Below are positions 1-9,156 of a stretch of DNA of 64,000 nt, one piece after another. This DNA comes from CAIWHR01 sp963726765. Lineage in GTDB: Bacteria > Pseudomonadota > Gammaproteobacteria > Burkholderiales > Casimicrobiaceae. A program made the position numbers and the translations under genes. The stretch covers positions 1 to 64,000 of the forward strand of contig CAVSDH010000011.1 in assembly GCA_963726765.1 (NCBI GenBank), written 5' to 3'. The notes under the pieces were generated by a model that saw nothing but the letters and a program-made list of their open reading frames with translations, was not told the DNA's origin and searched no databases. Position 1 is the stretch's first letter; each line of letters opens with the position of its first letter.

Positions 1-345
1 TGGGATGGTGCGCAACACGAACTCGAGGACGCGCTGCGAGTGGCGAACACGCTCGGGGAGCGCGTGTATCTGCCGCAGTTGTTCGTGATGCAGGCTGCCA
101 TCGCGCGCGCGCGCGAAGACCGCGCAGCCGCCGACGCCGTGATCCGACGCGCGATCGCGGAGGCCAGAGCGCAGGAGGCGCCGTGGCTGGAGTTGATGGC
201 GCTGATTGAACTGTGCGACCGACACAGTGCAACGACCAAAGACCGACGCGCGCTTTCTGCGCTCGTCGACCAGCTTCCCGAAGCGCACGACACAGCCGCT
301 GTCGCAAGGGCGCGAGCACTGCTCGACAAGACGAAGTCCGCGTAG
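1..345 (+). CDS. C-terminal part of a TPR-like helical protein (partial)
   Basis: The frame is open from the first base and ends at TAG 343-345, so only about 114 C-terminal residues are visible. They form an alanine- and arginine-rich all-helical stretch with alternating segments such as QAAIARAREDRAAADAVI and APWLELMALIELCDR. This looks like the TPR tail of large signalling ATPases (AfsR/LuxR-like or adenylate-cyclase-associated predicted ATPases). That family assignment is inference; the ATPase part would lie upstream of the window. An internal GTG at 40 gives a shorter ORF but there is no reason to start there. Confidence 0.45.
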   Translation, partial: WDGAQHELEDALRVANTLGERVYLPQLFVMQAAIARAREDRAAADAVIRRAIAEARAQEAPWLELMALIELCDRHSATTKDRRALSALVDQLPEAHDTAAVARARALLDKTKSA

Positions 346-571
346 ACCACGCCTGCTCCTGCGGCGCGCGCTGCAGGCGTGTCGCCGTGCGACGCCGCAC
401 GGCCGATTCGATGACCTGACTTTGCGGCCACCCCGGCAGCGAAGCTGCGCTATCTGAACTCGATGGAGGCGGTCGTTCTCGACGCGGGGGCGGTCGCCGA
501 TGCCGCGTCACGGACGATCACTGACTGCGCATTCGTGGCACACGACGGCGTGCTGTCGTGGCGCTCACACA

Positions 572-868
572 ATGTCGACGAATCAGCGACGTTCCGCTGA
601 CAACTCGGCGTACGAGAACCCATACGCTAGCCTCAACAAGTCACTACCGACAGCCGAGATGCCTTTCAACACTGACTCCAAGTACCCAACCCGACGCGCA
701 TACGTGGTGAAGGTTCGCGGCGATGCGAAGCCCGATGCGCTTGCCGGTCGTCTCGAGAACCTCGTTACCGGGCGGCAATGTGAATTTGCGTCCGGTCGCG
801 AGCTGCTCAAATCCATTGCCAGCGACCTCGAGGCGACCCCGCATGCGCAGCCGTCGGATGCCGAATGA
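572..868 (+). CDS. Small hypothetical protein (98 aa)
   Basis: ATG at 572 is chosen because upstream codons in the same frame give a cysteine/histidine-rich, unlikely N-terminus. The N-terminal 35 residues are polar and probably disordered. The second half has the pattern TRRAYVVKVRGDA, then GRLENLVTGRQCEFASGRE, followed by LLKSIASDLE. This beta-turn-beta-helix pattern occurs in short uncharacterised proteins in which a conserved Arg/Gly segment precedes FAS.xELL; no function is known to me. There are no membrane segments or signal peptide. It is followed 60 nt downstream by another unknown small gene on the same strand. Confidence 0.55.
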   Translation: MSTNQRRSADNSAYENPYASLNKSLPTAEMPFNTDSKYPTRRAYVVKVRGDAKPDALAGRLENLVTGRQCEFASGRELLKSIASDLEATPHAQPSDAE

Positions 869-928
869 AATGATCGATTCGGATTCGGCAAAGCCCAATT
901 ATGACGATTCACGCGATGGAGCAAATCC

Positions 929-1264
929 ATGACTGAGCTACAGGACCCGCGTCTCATCGCGTGGTGGGAGAACGGCATCGAGGAGCTCGACCGCGAGATT
1001 GGCAGGTTGTGCGTGCTTTGTCAGGTACGAATTCTCGATCCCGGCATCATCGAGCGTGTGCTCAAAAAGGACGCTTCGGTGTGCGGAACATCCAACCCCG
1101 TCGCTTTCGCCAAGCTGCACGACATGGTGATGTTCTATTTTGCGAATCGCCAAAAGTCTGTCGACGCCGTGGGGCAGCAGGAAACGGTGCAGATCGAGGC
1201 GCATGTCGTCGAGGAGCTGAGGAAGCGCTTCGGCGATTTGATGGGAAAGTGGCCGCCCGCGTGA
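929..1264 (+). CDS. Hypothetical protein (111 aa)
   Basis: A soluble, helical protein of 111 residues starting with MTELQDPRLIAWWENGIEEL. It has three cysteines (two in RLCVLCQV) and no recognisable domain or signal peptide. Its stop codon TGA (1262-1264) abuts the ATG of the next gene with no spacer, so the two are almost certainly cotranscribed and translationally coupled, which suggests a two-component unit with the membrane-anchored protein that follows. Function not recognised. Confidence 0.6.
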   Translation: MTELQDPRLIAWWENGIEELDREIGRLCVLCQVRILDPGIIERVLKKDASVCGTSNPVAFAKLHDMVMFYFANRQKSVDAVGQQETVQIEAHVVEELRKRFGDLMGKWPPA

Positions 1265-1723
1265 ATGAGCGAACGCATGGATAGTGTGATCGTAGGCGCA
1301 ATGGCGGGCGTGCTGGGCTCGCTCGTCGGCGGATCGGCGACGGTCGCGACCGCTTGGCTCACCCAAAGGACGCTCACCCGGCGTGAGCTCAATGTCAGGG
1401 ACATGCGCCAGCGCGAAAAGCTGTACAGCGACTTTATCGGCGAATGCGCGAAGCTTCTCATCGACGCATTCACGCACGAACTCGAAGACCCCGAGAAATT
1501 ACTGCCTCTGTACGCACTGACCAATCGCGTCCGCCTTACCGCTTCGCAACCCGTTGTCGCTGAGGCGGAGCGCTTGTTGGCGCGCATCACGGACCAGTAT
1601 TTCTCGCGCAACCTCACCGTGGACGAGATGCGCCAACTCGCCCACTCGAAGGATGCCGATCCGTTGAAAACGTTTGGCGAAGCCTGCCGGATGGAACTTA
1701 AGTCGATACGCGCCCGGGCGTGA
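1265..1723 (+). CDS. Membrane-anchored hypothetical protein (152 aa)
   Basis: The start codon directly follows the upstream stop. Residues about 7-28 (VIVGAMAGVLGSLVGGSATV) form a small-residue, glycine-rich hydrophobic segment, followed by a charged helical region (residues about 35-150) that should be cytoplasmic if the N-terminus is outside. This architecture, one N-terminal TM helix plus a helical domain, is common in uncharacterised proteins of phage-like or stress-related neighbourhoods, but nothing here identifies the role. No catalytic motif was seen. Confidence 0.6.
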   Translation: MSERMDSVIVGAMAGVLGSLVGGSATVATAWLTQRTLTRRELNVRDMRQREKLYSDFIGECAKLLIDAFTHELEDPEKLLPLYALTNRVRLTASQPVVAEAERLLARITDQYFSRNLTVDEMRQLAHSKDADPLKTFGEACRMELKSIRARA

Positions 1724-1860
1724 TCGCTAGGAGCTCCCGCTGATGACACCGACGAAATCCCGACAGAACGTCGACGCTTCGCTGACGACTCGCGGCATCC
1801 GTTCCCCTACGCTTACTTCCATGTCGAACCCCGCCACCGCCAGCAATCCCGTTCCGCCAT

Positions 1861-3288
1861 TTGCGCGTACTTGCCGCGTCGCTCGCGCTGGCGTTGGCAG
1901 GGTGTGCCACACCTGTGCTGAAGCCCTCGCTCGATATGCCTGCCCGCTTCGCGGCAACGGCCGTCGCAGACGAGTCCGAGGTAGCGTGGTGGGAAGGCTT
2001 CAAGGATCCGGTCCTCTCCGACCTCATCCGCCGCGCAGCGCAGCAGAACCGCGATGTCAAGATCGCGGCCGAGCGGCTACGCGCCGCGCGTGCCGGAGAG
2101 ACAATCAGCCGCTCGTGGCTGTTCCCGACAGTCGGCGTCGGCGCCAGTGCCTTTGATCACAAGACCAACTACGACTCGGTTCTCAAGAATTTCGTTCCGG
2201 AAGCGGCGAATACGCGCGCGGCGCAGGCCGGTGTCGGCGTGACATGGGAAGCCGACCTCTTCGGTCGCTTGCGCGCAGGGGCCGCTGCGGCCGCGGCGGA
2301 AACGCTGGCCGTCGAAAACGGCGCGCGAGGCGTTCGCCTATTGGTGTTGAGTGACGTCGCAACCAATTACTTCACGCTCACCGGCGCGTTGCGCCAGCTC
2401 GAAACGGTGCGTGCGATATCCGCCGCACAAGACGAAACGTTGCGCCTCGTCGCGGCCCGCCAACGGGTAGGGCTCGCGACGCCGTTCGACGTCGAGCGTG
2501 CGCAGACGGAAGCTTCGAGGGCGCGCGCGGCGATACCGCCGCTCGAAACGCTCGCTGCCGCCTCGCGCCATCGCATCGCAGTGCTCATTGGGGACCAGGC
2601 GTTCAATGCGGCAAGCATCACGCCATCCACTGTCGAAGCCAACGTTCCGCCGGCGCGTCCGGGTCAGCCGGCCGAGCTGTTGCAGCGGAGGCCCGACCTG
2701 CTCGCTGCCAGCGCGCAGCTCGATGCCGCCAACGCCCGCCGGCAACAGGCGATGGCCGAATGGTTCCCTCGCCTTATCCTCGGCGCCGTTTTCGGTCGCG
2801 AGGGCATCGATCTGAATGGCGTGGCCCTTGGCGCGGCCCGTTTCACCAATGTCGCGGCACTGTTGGCGATGCCGATCTTCAACGCTGGGCGCACGCAGGC
2901 GATCAACGACGTCGCCGAGAGTGGACAACGCGAAGCCGTCCTGCGCTACGAAGACGCGATCGCGCGTGCCTTGGAAGACGTCGAGAACGCACTCGTCGCG
3001 CTCGACGACCAACGGCACCGGGCACAGCTGATGCAGAGCGCGGCGGCCTCGGCCGACGCGGCGCTTGGCCACGCGCAATCGCTCTACGACCGCGGGCAGA
3101 CCGATTTCTTGCCGTTGCTCGACGCTCAGCGCGTTCGGCTGGTCGTGCGAGTCTCCGCAAATGAGGCGCACACGCAACTGCTGCTCGACAGCGTTCAACT
3201 GTACAAGGCGCTCGGCGGTGGCTGGCAGGCGTTCGAACCCGTCGTCGATCCCGCTGCGTCCGCCAACCCGAATTCGCCAACATCATGA
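1861..3288 (+). CDS. RND efflux outer-membrane lipoprotein, NodT family (5' end probably frameshifted)
   Basis: TolC-like outer-membrane factor of a tripartite RND pump. The continuous frame starts with TTG 1861 and immediately encodes a lipoprotein signal with lipobox LALAGC. Two OEP repeats follow (about residues 50-250 and 265-455), with the usual QRRPDLLAASAQLDAANA and PIFNAGRT segments; 475 residues is normal. The true start is probably upstream at ATG 1821 or ATG 1743 (GGAG about 10 nt before it): dropping one T from TTT at 1860-1862 joins MSNPATASNPVPP directly to LRVLAASLALALAGC. Its TGA overlaps the adaptor ATG (ATGA), so the three genes form one operon. Confidence 0.9.
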   Translation: MRVLAASLALALAGCATPVLKPSLDMPARFAATAVADESEVAWWEGFKDPVLSDLIRRAAQQNRDVKIAAERLRAARAGETISRSWLFPTVGVGASAFDHKTNYDSVLKNFVPEAANTRAAQAGVGVTWEADLFGRLRAGAAAAAAETLAVENGARGVRLLVLSDVATNYFTLTGALRQLETVRAISAAQDETLRLVAARQRVGLATPFDVERAQTEASRARAAIPPLETLAAASRHRIAVLIGDQAFNAASITPSTVEANVPPARPGQPAELLQRRPDLLAASAQLDAANARRQQAMAEWFPRLILGAVFGREGIDLNGVALGAARFTNVAALLAMPIFNAGRTQAINDVAESGQREAVLRYEDAIARALEDVENALVALDDQRHRAQLMQSAAASADAALGHAQSLYDRGQTDFLPLLDAQRVRLVVRVSANEAHTQLLLDSVQLYKALGGGWQAFEPVVDPAASANPNSPTS

Positions 3289-4436
3289 AACTCCGTCGCT
3301 CGATACGAGGATCCGCCGTGAATCAACCTCTCGCCCCCGCATTGGTCGTCCTGGCGGCCGTCGCCGTCGCCGCTTTGCCCGCGTGCTCATCGAAGCCACC
3401 GCCTGAACCCCTTCGCACGGTGCGCACCGCCGAGATTCGCTACGACAAGACGCAGGAAACGAATCGCTACGTCGGCACGGTGCAGTCGCGTCATGAAGTC
3501 AACGAGGCATTTCGGGTCAGCGGCAAGGTCGCGCAGCGCAAGGTCGACGTCGGCCAGAAGGTGCGGGAAGGCGACGTATTGGCGGTGCTCGACGATACCG
3601 ACTACCGCCTGGCCGAGGACGCCGCCCGGCAGCAGCTCGCCGCCGCCACGGCGCAGGCGCGACAAGCGGAATCGGATCGGCACCGGCTCGACGCGTTGAA
3701 GAGCGACGGCTCGGTGAGCCCGTCCGACGACGAGAAGGCGCAGACGGGTGCGCGGACATCTTCCGCCGCGGCCGAGGCCGAGGCGAGGAAGCTCGAGCTT
3801 GCACGCAATCGGCTGAAGTACACGGTGCTGCGCGCGTCGCAGACCGGTGTCGTCACCGCGGTGCGCTTTGAGGTTGGACAGGTCGTCGCCGAGGGCCAGC
3901 CGATCGCGTCCATCGCGAATGAAGGCGAGCCCGAGATCGTGGCCGATGTGCCCGAGGATCACCTGACCGCATTCCAGGGTTCGCGCTACAAAGCGTGGCT
4001 CGCGAGCGCACCGCAGCAAACATTCGAGGTCGTGTTGCGTGAACTGTCGCCGCAGGCGGCGGCACAAACGCGAACGTTCCGCGCCCGCTTGAGGCCCGCG
4101 GCCCCGCGGGCGCTGCCGCTCGGCGCGACCGCCACGCTCGTCGTCGAGCGAGCGGTCGGAGAAGCCCCGGCAGCAGTGATCCCTGCCTCGGCCATCACGC
4201 AGAACAAGGGCCAGCCTGCGGTCTGGGTGGTTCGTCCCACGGGGTCCGAACCGGCCGGAACGGTTGATCTCATCAACGTCTCGCTGCACGGATATCGTAA
4301 CGACGAGGTGCTCGTGTCGGGGCCGCCGGCGGGTGACCTGGTCGTCATTGCAGGCGTGCAAAAGATGGCGCCGGGCTTGAGGGTCGCGCTTCCCGGGTCC
4401 GTGCGCGACGCAGAAGCGAAGCAGGCCGCCCGATGA
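3285..4436 (+). CDS. RND efflux periplasmic adaptor (membrane fusion protein)
   Basis: Periplasmic adaptor linking the inner-membrane pump and the outer-membrane channel. It has a hydrophobic N-terminus ending in a lipobox-like LPAC, so it is probably lipid-anchored. Next come a barrel-sandwich (biotinyl-lipoyl-like) half motif VSGKVAQRKVDVGQKVREGD (about residues 78-98), a helical hairpin (about 105-180), the second half LRASQTGVVTAVRFEVGQVV, and beta-barrel/membrane-proximal domains. Length (383 aa) is typical of HlyD/AcrA-type adaptors. ATGA overlaps at both ends (3285 and 4433) show tight translational coupling within the operon. Substrate cannot be read from sequence. Confidence 0.92.
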   Translation: MKLRRSIRGSAVNQPLAPALVVLAAVAVAALPACSSKPPPEPLRTVRTAEIRYDKTQETNRYVGTVQSRHEVNEAFRVSGKVAQRKVDVGQKVREGDVLAVLDDTDYRLAEDAARQQLAAATAQARQAESDRHRLDALKSDGSVSPSDDEKAQTGARTSSAAAEAEARKLELARNRLKYTVLRASQTGVVTAVRFEVGQVVAEGQPIASIANEGEPEIVADVPEDHLTAFQGSRYKAWLASAPQQTFEVVLRELSPQAAAQTRTFRARLRPAAPRALPLGATATLVVERAVGEAPAAVIPASAITQNKGQPAVWVVRPTGSEPAGTVDLINVSLHGYRNDEVLVSGPPAGDLVVIAGVQKMAPGLRVALPGSVRDAEAKQAAR

Positions 4437-7400
4437 AATCATTCAACCTCACCGAATGGGCGTTGAATCATCGCGCCATCGTGCTCTTCCTGATCCTTGC
4501 GATCGCCATCGGCGGCGTGCTGGGCTTCACGAAGCTCGGCCAGCTCGAAGACCCGAACTTCTCGGTGCCGTCGATGACGGTGATGGTCATCTGGCCCGGC
4601 GCGACGGCGCAACAGATCCAGGACGAGGTGCTCAACCGCATGGAGAAGAAGTTCGAGCAGCTGGACCATTTCGAGAAGGTCAAGACCTTTGCGCGGCAAG
4701 GTTACGGCGGCATGACGCTCACGGTCGTCGGCGGTACCTCGCACGCGGACCAACGCGAGGCGTGGTACCAGGCACGCAAGAAGTTCAGCGACGTCAAGCT
4801 CGAGCTGCCCGAAGGCGTCATCGGCCCAATCTTCAACGACGAATACGGCGACGTTACCGGGCTGCTTTATGCCGTCAAGGGCGACGGCGTCAGTCTCGCC
4901 GATCTCTCCGACACGGCCGAGGACATCAAGCGACGGCTGCTCAAAGTGCCGATGGTCAAGAAGATCGACATCTATGGCAAACAGGCCAAAAAGGTTTATG
5001 TCGAGTTCTCGAACGAACGGCTGGCCGCGCTCGGGATCACGCCGCTGCAAATCGCCGAAAGCCTCCGCAACCAGAACAGCGTGCTCGCAAGCGGGCAGAT
5101 CGACACGCACGGCGACCGCGTGCTCGTGCGCGTCAGCGGACAGTTCACGAGCCTGGACGATATTCGCAACGTTCCGATCGCCGCCGGCGGCCGGCTGCTG
5201 AAGCTCGGCGACTTCACGACGATCGCGCGCGGATACGAAGATCCGCCGATGTATACGGTGCGCCACAACGGGCAGCAGGTGCTGATGGTCGGCATCACGA
5301 TGACGAACGACGGCAACATCGTCGACTTCGGCAAGGCGATCGACGAGGCCGTCGCCAAGGTCCAGACCGAACTGCCTTATGGCGTGGAGCTCGAGCGCGT
5401 GGCCGATCAGCCGACGGTCGTCAGCGAATCCATCTGGGAATTCGAACGGTCCCTAATGGAAGCGCTCGCGATCGTGCTCGCGGTCTGTCTTTTGAGCCTC
5501 GGCTGGCGCACGGGGATCGTGGTCGGACTCTCGGTCCCGATCGTGCTCGGCGTCGTCGCCCTGGCCATGCTGGCGATGGGATGGAACCTCGAGCGTGTTT
5601 CGCTCGGGTCGCTGATCATCGCGCTCGGCCTGCTGGTGGACGACGGCATCATCGCGGTCGAGATGATGGTCGTGAAGATGGAAGGAGGCTGGGACCGTCT
5701 CAAAGCGGCCGCCTATTCGTATACCGCGACCGCGATGCCGCGGCTGACCGGTGCGCTCATCACCGTCGCTGCGTTCATGCCGATCGGCTTCTCGAAATCG
5801 ACCACCGGCGAATACGCGGGCGGCATTTTCTGGATTGTCGGCACGGCCGTGCTGCTCTCGTGGGTCGTCTCCGGGATCATCACGCCCTACCTCGCCGTCA
5901 ACATGCTGCCCAAGGACTTCGGCAAGCACCACGGGGGCGACCCGTACGACACACCGTTCTATCGCAAGCTGCGCGGCTGGATCGACCTCGCGATCGAGCG
6001 GCGCTGGTGGGTCATCGGCGCCACCGTGGCCGCACTGGCCGTCGCGATTGTCGGAAGCAGGTTCGTGCCGCAGCAATTCTTCCCCAACAGCTCGCGGCCC
6101 GAGCTGGTCGTCGAGCTGCGACTGAAGGAAGGCGCTTCGTTCGCCGCGACGACCGAGCAGGTGAAGAAGATGGAGGCGGTGCTGAAGAAGGACGAGGACG
6201 TTCGCTTCTTCACCGCGTACACGGGCGCCGGCCAACCGCGCTTCTATCTCTCGCTCAATCCGGAACTGCCGAACCCGGGCTACGCCGTCTTCATCGTCAT
6301 GACGCGCGACATGGAGGCGCGTGAACGCGTGCGCTCACGCCTGATGGCGAGCGTCAACGAGGGATTCCCGGAGGTCTGGGTCCGCGTCACGCGCCTCGAG
6401 CTCGGACCGCCGGTCGGGTTCCCGGTCCAGTTCCGTGTTGTCGGTCCGGATACGCAGATGGTTCGTTCGATCGCGCGCGAGGTCGAAGCGGTGGTCGCTT
6501 CGAGTCCGAAGGTGCGCGACGTCCAGCTCGACTGGAACGACCCGGTCCGCACGCTGAGAGTCGACCTGGACCAGGACAAGGCACGTGCGCTCGGCCTGGC
6601 GCCGGCCGACGTTGCCTTCGTGACCCAGACCGTGATGAACGGCGCAACGATGTCGCACCTGCGCGAGCACGAAGACTTGATCGACATCGTCGCCCGTGCG
6701 GTTCCGTCCGAGCGTCTCGACGTCGACACACTGAAGGACGTCAATCTCTATACCCGCGAGGGGACTGTCGTGCCGCTGTCGCAAGTTGCCCGCGTACGGT
6801 ACGAGCTCGAAGAGCCGGTGCTGTGGCGGCGCAACCGCGACATGGCGATCACCGTCCGCGCGGACGTCAAGGACGGCGAGCAGGGCGTGTCGGCGACGCA
6901 GGAGATCCGCCCGATGCTGAAGGACATCGAAGCGAAACTGCCTTCCGGCTATCGCATCGACGTCGGCGGCGCCGTCGAAGAGAGCGACACCGCCAACCAG
7001 GCGCTGATGGCGGTGTTCCCGGTGATGCTCGTCACGATCCTGACGATCCTGATGCTGCAGCTCCAGAGCTTCTCGCGCATGTTCATGGTGTTCCTGACGG
7101 CACCGCTCGGACTCATCGGCGTCGTCGCCGCGCTGCTCGTCTTCCAGGCGCCGCTCGGCTTCGTCGCGATTCTCGGCGTAACCGCGCTGTGCGGGATGAT
7201 CATGCGCAACGCGGTGATCCTGGTCGACCAGGTGCAGGCCGAAATGGCCGAGGGCCGCGACCCCTGGAATGCGGTGCTTGAAGCAGCCGTACACCGGACG
7301 CGTCCCGTGGCGCTGACCGCGGCGGCCACCGTGCTCGCGATGATTCCGCTTACGCGCAGCGTGTTCTGGGGCCCCATGGCGATCGCGATCATGGGGGGGC

Positions 7401-7519
7401 TCACGGTTGCGACCGTGCTGACGATCTTCTTCGTGCCCGCTCTTTACGCGGCGTGGTTCAGGGTTGGGCGGGCTTCTGCGCCGAATCCGATGCCATCGGC
7501 GGCCCCCGCCCCGGCATGA
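4433..7519 (+). CDS. RND efflux pump, inner-membrane permease
   Basis: Proton-driven inner-membrane transporter of 1028 residues with the RND plan: TM1 near residues 13-30, a large periplasmic loop, TM2-6, a second loop and TM8-12. The proton-relay aspartates of TM4 are visible as D403-D404 in LGLLVDDGIIAVEMM. LGQLEDPNFSVPSMTV near the N-terminus is typical of the smaller-pump branch usually paired with NodT-type lipoproteins, as here. It overlaps the adaptor gene by ATGA. The C-terminus is a short proline/alanine tail. Function as an efflux pump is well supported; drug, metal or metabolite specificity is unknown. Confidence 0.93.
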   Translation: MKSFNLTEWALNHRAIVLFLILAIAIGGVLGFTKLGQLEDPNFSVPSMTVMVIWPGATAQQIQDEVLNRMEKKFEQLDHFEKVKTFARQGYGGMTLTVVGGTSHADQREAWYQARKKFSDVKLELPEGVIGPIFNDEYGDVTGLLYAVKGDGVSLADLSDTAEDIKRRLLKVPMVKKIDIYGKQAKKVYVEFSNERLAALGITPLQIAESLRNQNSVLASGQIDTHGDRVLVRVSGQFTSLDDIRNVPIAAGGRLLKLGDFTTIARGYEDPPMYTVRHNGQQVLMVGITMTNDGNIVDFGKAIDEAVAKVQTELPYGVELERVADQPTVVSESIWEFERSLMEALAIVLAVCLLSLGWRTGIVVGLSVPIVLGVVALAMLAMGWNLERVSLGSLIIALGLLVDDGIIAVEMMVVKMEGGWDRLKAAAYSYTATAMPRLTGALITVAAFMPIGFSKSTTGEYAGGIFWIVGTAVLLSWVVSGIITPYLAVNMLPKDFGKHHGGDPYDTPFYRKLRGWIDLAIERRWWVIGATVAALAVAIVGSRFVPQQFFPNSSRPELVVELRLKEGASFAATTEQVKKMEAVLKKDEDVRFFTAYTGAGQPRFYLSLNPELPNPGYAVFIVMTRDMEARERVRSRLMASVNEGFPEVWVRVTRLELGPPVGFPVQFRVVGPDTQMVRSIAREVEAVVASSPKVRDVQLDWNDPVRTLRVDLDQDKARALGLAPADVAFVTQTVMNGATMSHLREHEDLIDIVARAVPSERLDVDTLKDVNLYTREGTVVPLSQVARVRYELEEPVLWRRNRDMAITVRADVKDGEQGVSATQEIRPMLKDIEAKLPSGYRIDVGGAVEESDTANQALMAVFPVMLVTILTILMLQLQSFSRMFMVFLTAPLGLIGVVAALLVFQAPLGFVAILGVTALCGMIMRNAVILVDQVQAEMAEGRDPWNAVLEAAVHRTRPVALTAAATVLAMIPLTRSVFWGPMAIAIMGGLTVATVLTIFFVPALYAAWFRVGRASAPNPMPSAAPAPA

Positions 7520-7625
7520 AGCACCGATGAACGAGTCCAACGGTCAATTGGAAGGACCCTCGAGCTGCGGGCTGGCGCACCGTAAGGGTCGGAGAGCCGA
7601 ACCTCGATCAAACTGCTCCACGACA

Positions 7626-8978
7626 ATGTTTAAGCATGCTGCGAGATGTATGGCAAGGACGTCCTCGCCTAGAGGGAGATCGGCCTTCGTCATCGCCGCC
7701 ATCGTATTCATCCTGGCGGGTTGCGCGACGAATCGCGCGATGATGCCGACCCCGGTACTCTACACAGGAGAGAATGCGAGGCCGCTCTTCACCGAGTTGC
7801 CGATCGACAGTCGCCGGCCGTCACTCGATCTGCTGTTCATCACCGATCGCGCACCGGCGGAGCGAGCCGACGACTTGCCGTATACCGCGAGCCGATCGCG
7901 TTCGATGGCGTTCGGATCGACGATGATCGAGTTCGGTGAAGACATCTCCTGGGACGCGCTGGTTGAGGAAAGCACAGCGACGCAACGCGGCAATCCACTG
8001 CCGCTCAAGCTCGGGCTGACCGCGGAGCTCGGTCGCTTTCCGGCCATACCGTACGAGGTCGTTGTCGCTCCCGATGGCATCAGGCGTGTACCCGCCGTCG
8101 TCGAGGCGTTCGATAAGGCGAAGCAGCAGCTGCAAGCCGAGATTGCGAGGCGGCTCGCGATCGCGCACCGCAAGGAAGTCGTGCTGTTCGTGCACGGCTA
8201 CAACAGCAGCTTCGAGAGCGCCGCGCTAACGATGGGCGAGCTGTGCCATTTCCTTGGACGGGACTTCGTGTGCGGGATCTTCACGTGGCCCGCCGGCGGA
8301 CGGCGCGGCACACTGCTCGGCTACAACTTCGACCGCGAGTCAGCCGAATACGCGGTGGAGGACCTGCTGAAGGTGATCCGGATCGTCGCCAGGACGCCGG
8401 GCGTGGAGCGTATCCACCTCATTGCACATAGCCGTGGCACGGACACTGTCGCATCGGCGCTGGCCGAGCTCAGCGTCGAGGCCTATTCACTCCAGAGCTC
8501 ACCGGATCGCGAGTTTCACATCGGCAATGTCGTCCTCGTTGCTCCCGATCTTGATGGCGACGTCGCGCTGACCAAGATCTTCAAAGTATTTTCCGACCCT
8601 GACCTGCCATTTGGCGGGAAAGCGGCCCCGGACGCCGTAATCCCCCCTTCACCTGGCCTTAGGGTCACCTTCTACGTTTCGCCCGACGACAAGGCGCTCG
8701 CGACCTCGAACTGGCTGTCCGGCAGCATCGCCCGGCTCGGGCGGATCGACGCGACGATGTTCAGCGCAGACCAGATCGAAGCGATCGCATTGTTGCGCGC
8801 GGTTGACATCATCGAAGTCCGCGGGACAACAGATTTCTTCGGCCACAGTTACTTCATTTCAAATCCACAGGCGAGCGCCGACATCATTGCGATGCTGCGT
8901 TACGGTCTGCGGCCTAACGAGCCCGGCCGACCCCTCGAACAAGTCGCGGGGTCCTTCTGGCGCGTGCCGGTGCAATGA
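7626..8978 (+). CDS. Alpha/beta hydrolase lipoprotein (DUF900-like)
   Basis: Predicted exported lipoprotein hydrolase. From ATG 7626 the protein has a basic N-terminus, a hydrophobic stretch AFVIAAIVFILAGC with a lipobox, then a DUF900-type alpha/beta-hydrolase fold: LLFITDRAPA, EVVLFVHGYNSSFESA (oxyanion region), FTWPAGG and the nucleophile elbow IAHSRGTDT, where Ala replaces the first Gly of GxSxG. FFGHSYF near the C-terminus may supply the catalytic His. Length is about 450 aa. ATG 7650 is an alternative start; neither has a strong ribosome-binding site. Its stop overlaps the next small ORF (ATGA). Substrate unknown. Confidence 0.8.
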   Translation: MFKHAARCMARTSSPRGRSAFVIAAIVFILAGCATNRAMMPTPVLYTGENARPLFTELPIDSRRPSLDLLFITDRAPAERADDLPYTASRSRSMAFGSTMIEFGEDISWDALVEESTATQRGNPLPLKLGLTAELGRFPAIPYEVVVAPDGIRRVPAVVEAFDKAKQQLQAEIARRLAIAHRKEVVLFVHGYNSSFESAALTMGELCHFLGRDFVCGIFTWPAGGRRGTLLGYNFDRESAEYAVEDLLKVIRIVARTPGVERIHLIAHSRGTDTVASALAELSVEAYSLQSSPDREFHIGNVVLVAPDLDGDVALTKIFKVFSDPDLPFGGKAAPDAVIPPSPGLRVTFYVSPDDKALATSNWLSGSIARLGRIDATMFSADQIEAIALLRAVDIIEVRGTTDFFGHSYFISNPQASADIIAMLRYGLRPNEPGRPLEQVAGSFWRVPVQ

Positions 8979-9151
8979 TGGCGCGTACGCAACTGGTCGG
9001 CTGGGGTGACCGCGGACGCCGCGCAGGCAAGCTACAGGCTTTGATGAATCGTTATCGCGCGAACGGCGTCCTGGAGCATGCCGTCAATTTCGCCAAAGGC
9101 GTCCTTATTGGCGGCGTCATCGTGCTGTTCGTCTGGCTGAACATCGACTGA
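8975..9151 (+). CDS. Small single-TM protein (58 aa)
   Basis: ATG 8975 overlaps the hydrolase stop as ATGATG, an arrangement typical of translational coupling; ATG 8978 is also possible. The product begins MMARTQLVGWGDRGRRAG, is strongly basic for 30 residues and ends in one hydrophobic helix GVLIGGVIVLFVWLNID. The basic-in orientation suggests an inner-membrane protein with a cytoplasmic N-terminus. No family recognised. It precedes the disrupted AI-2E family gene and could be an accessory protein of that gene or of the hydrolase; this is inference from spacing only. Confidence 0.5.
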   Translation: MMARTQLVGWGDRGRRAGKLQALMNRYRANGVLEHAVNFAKGVLIGGVIVLFVWLNID

Positions 9152-9156
9152 TCCCC

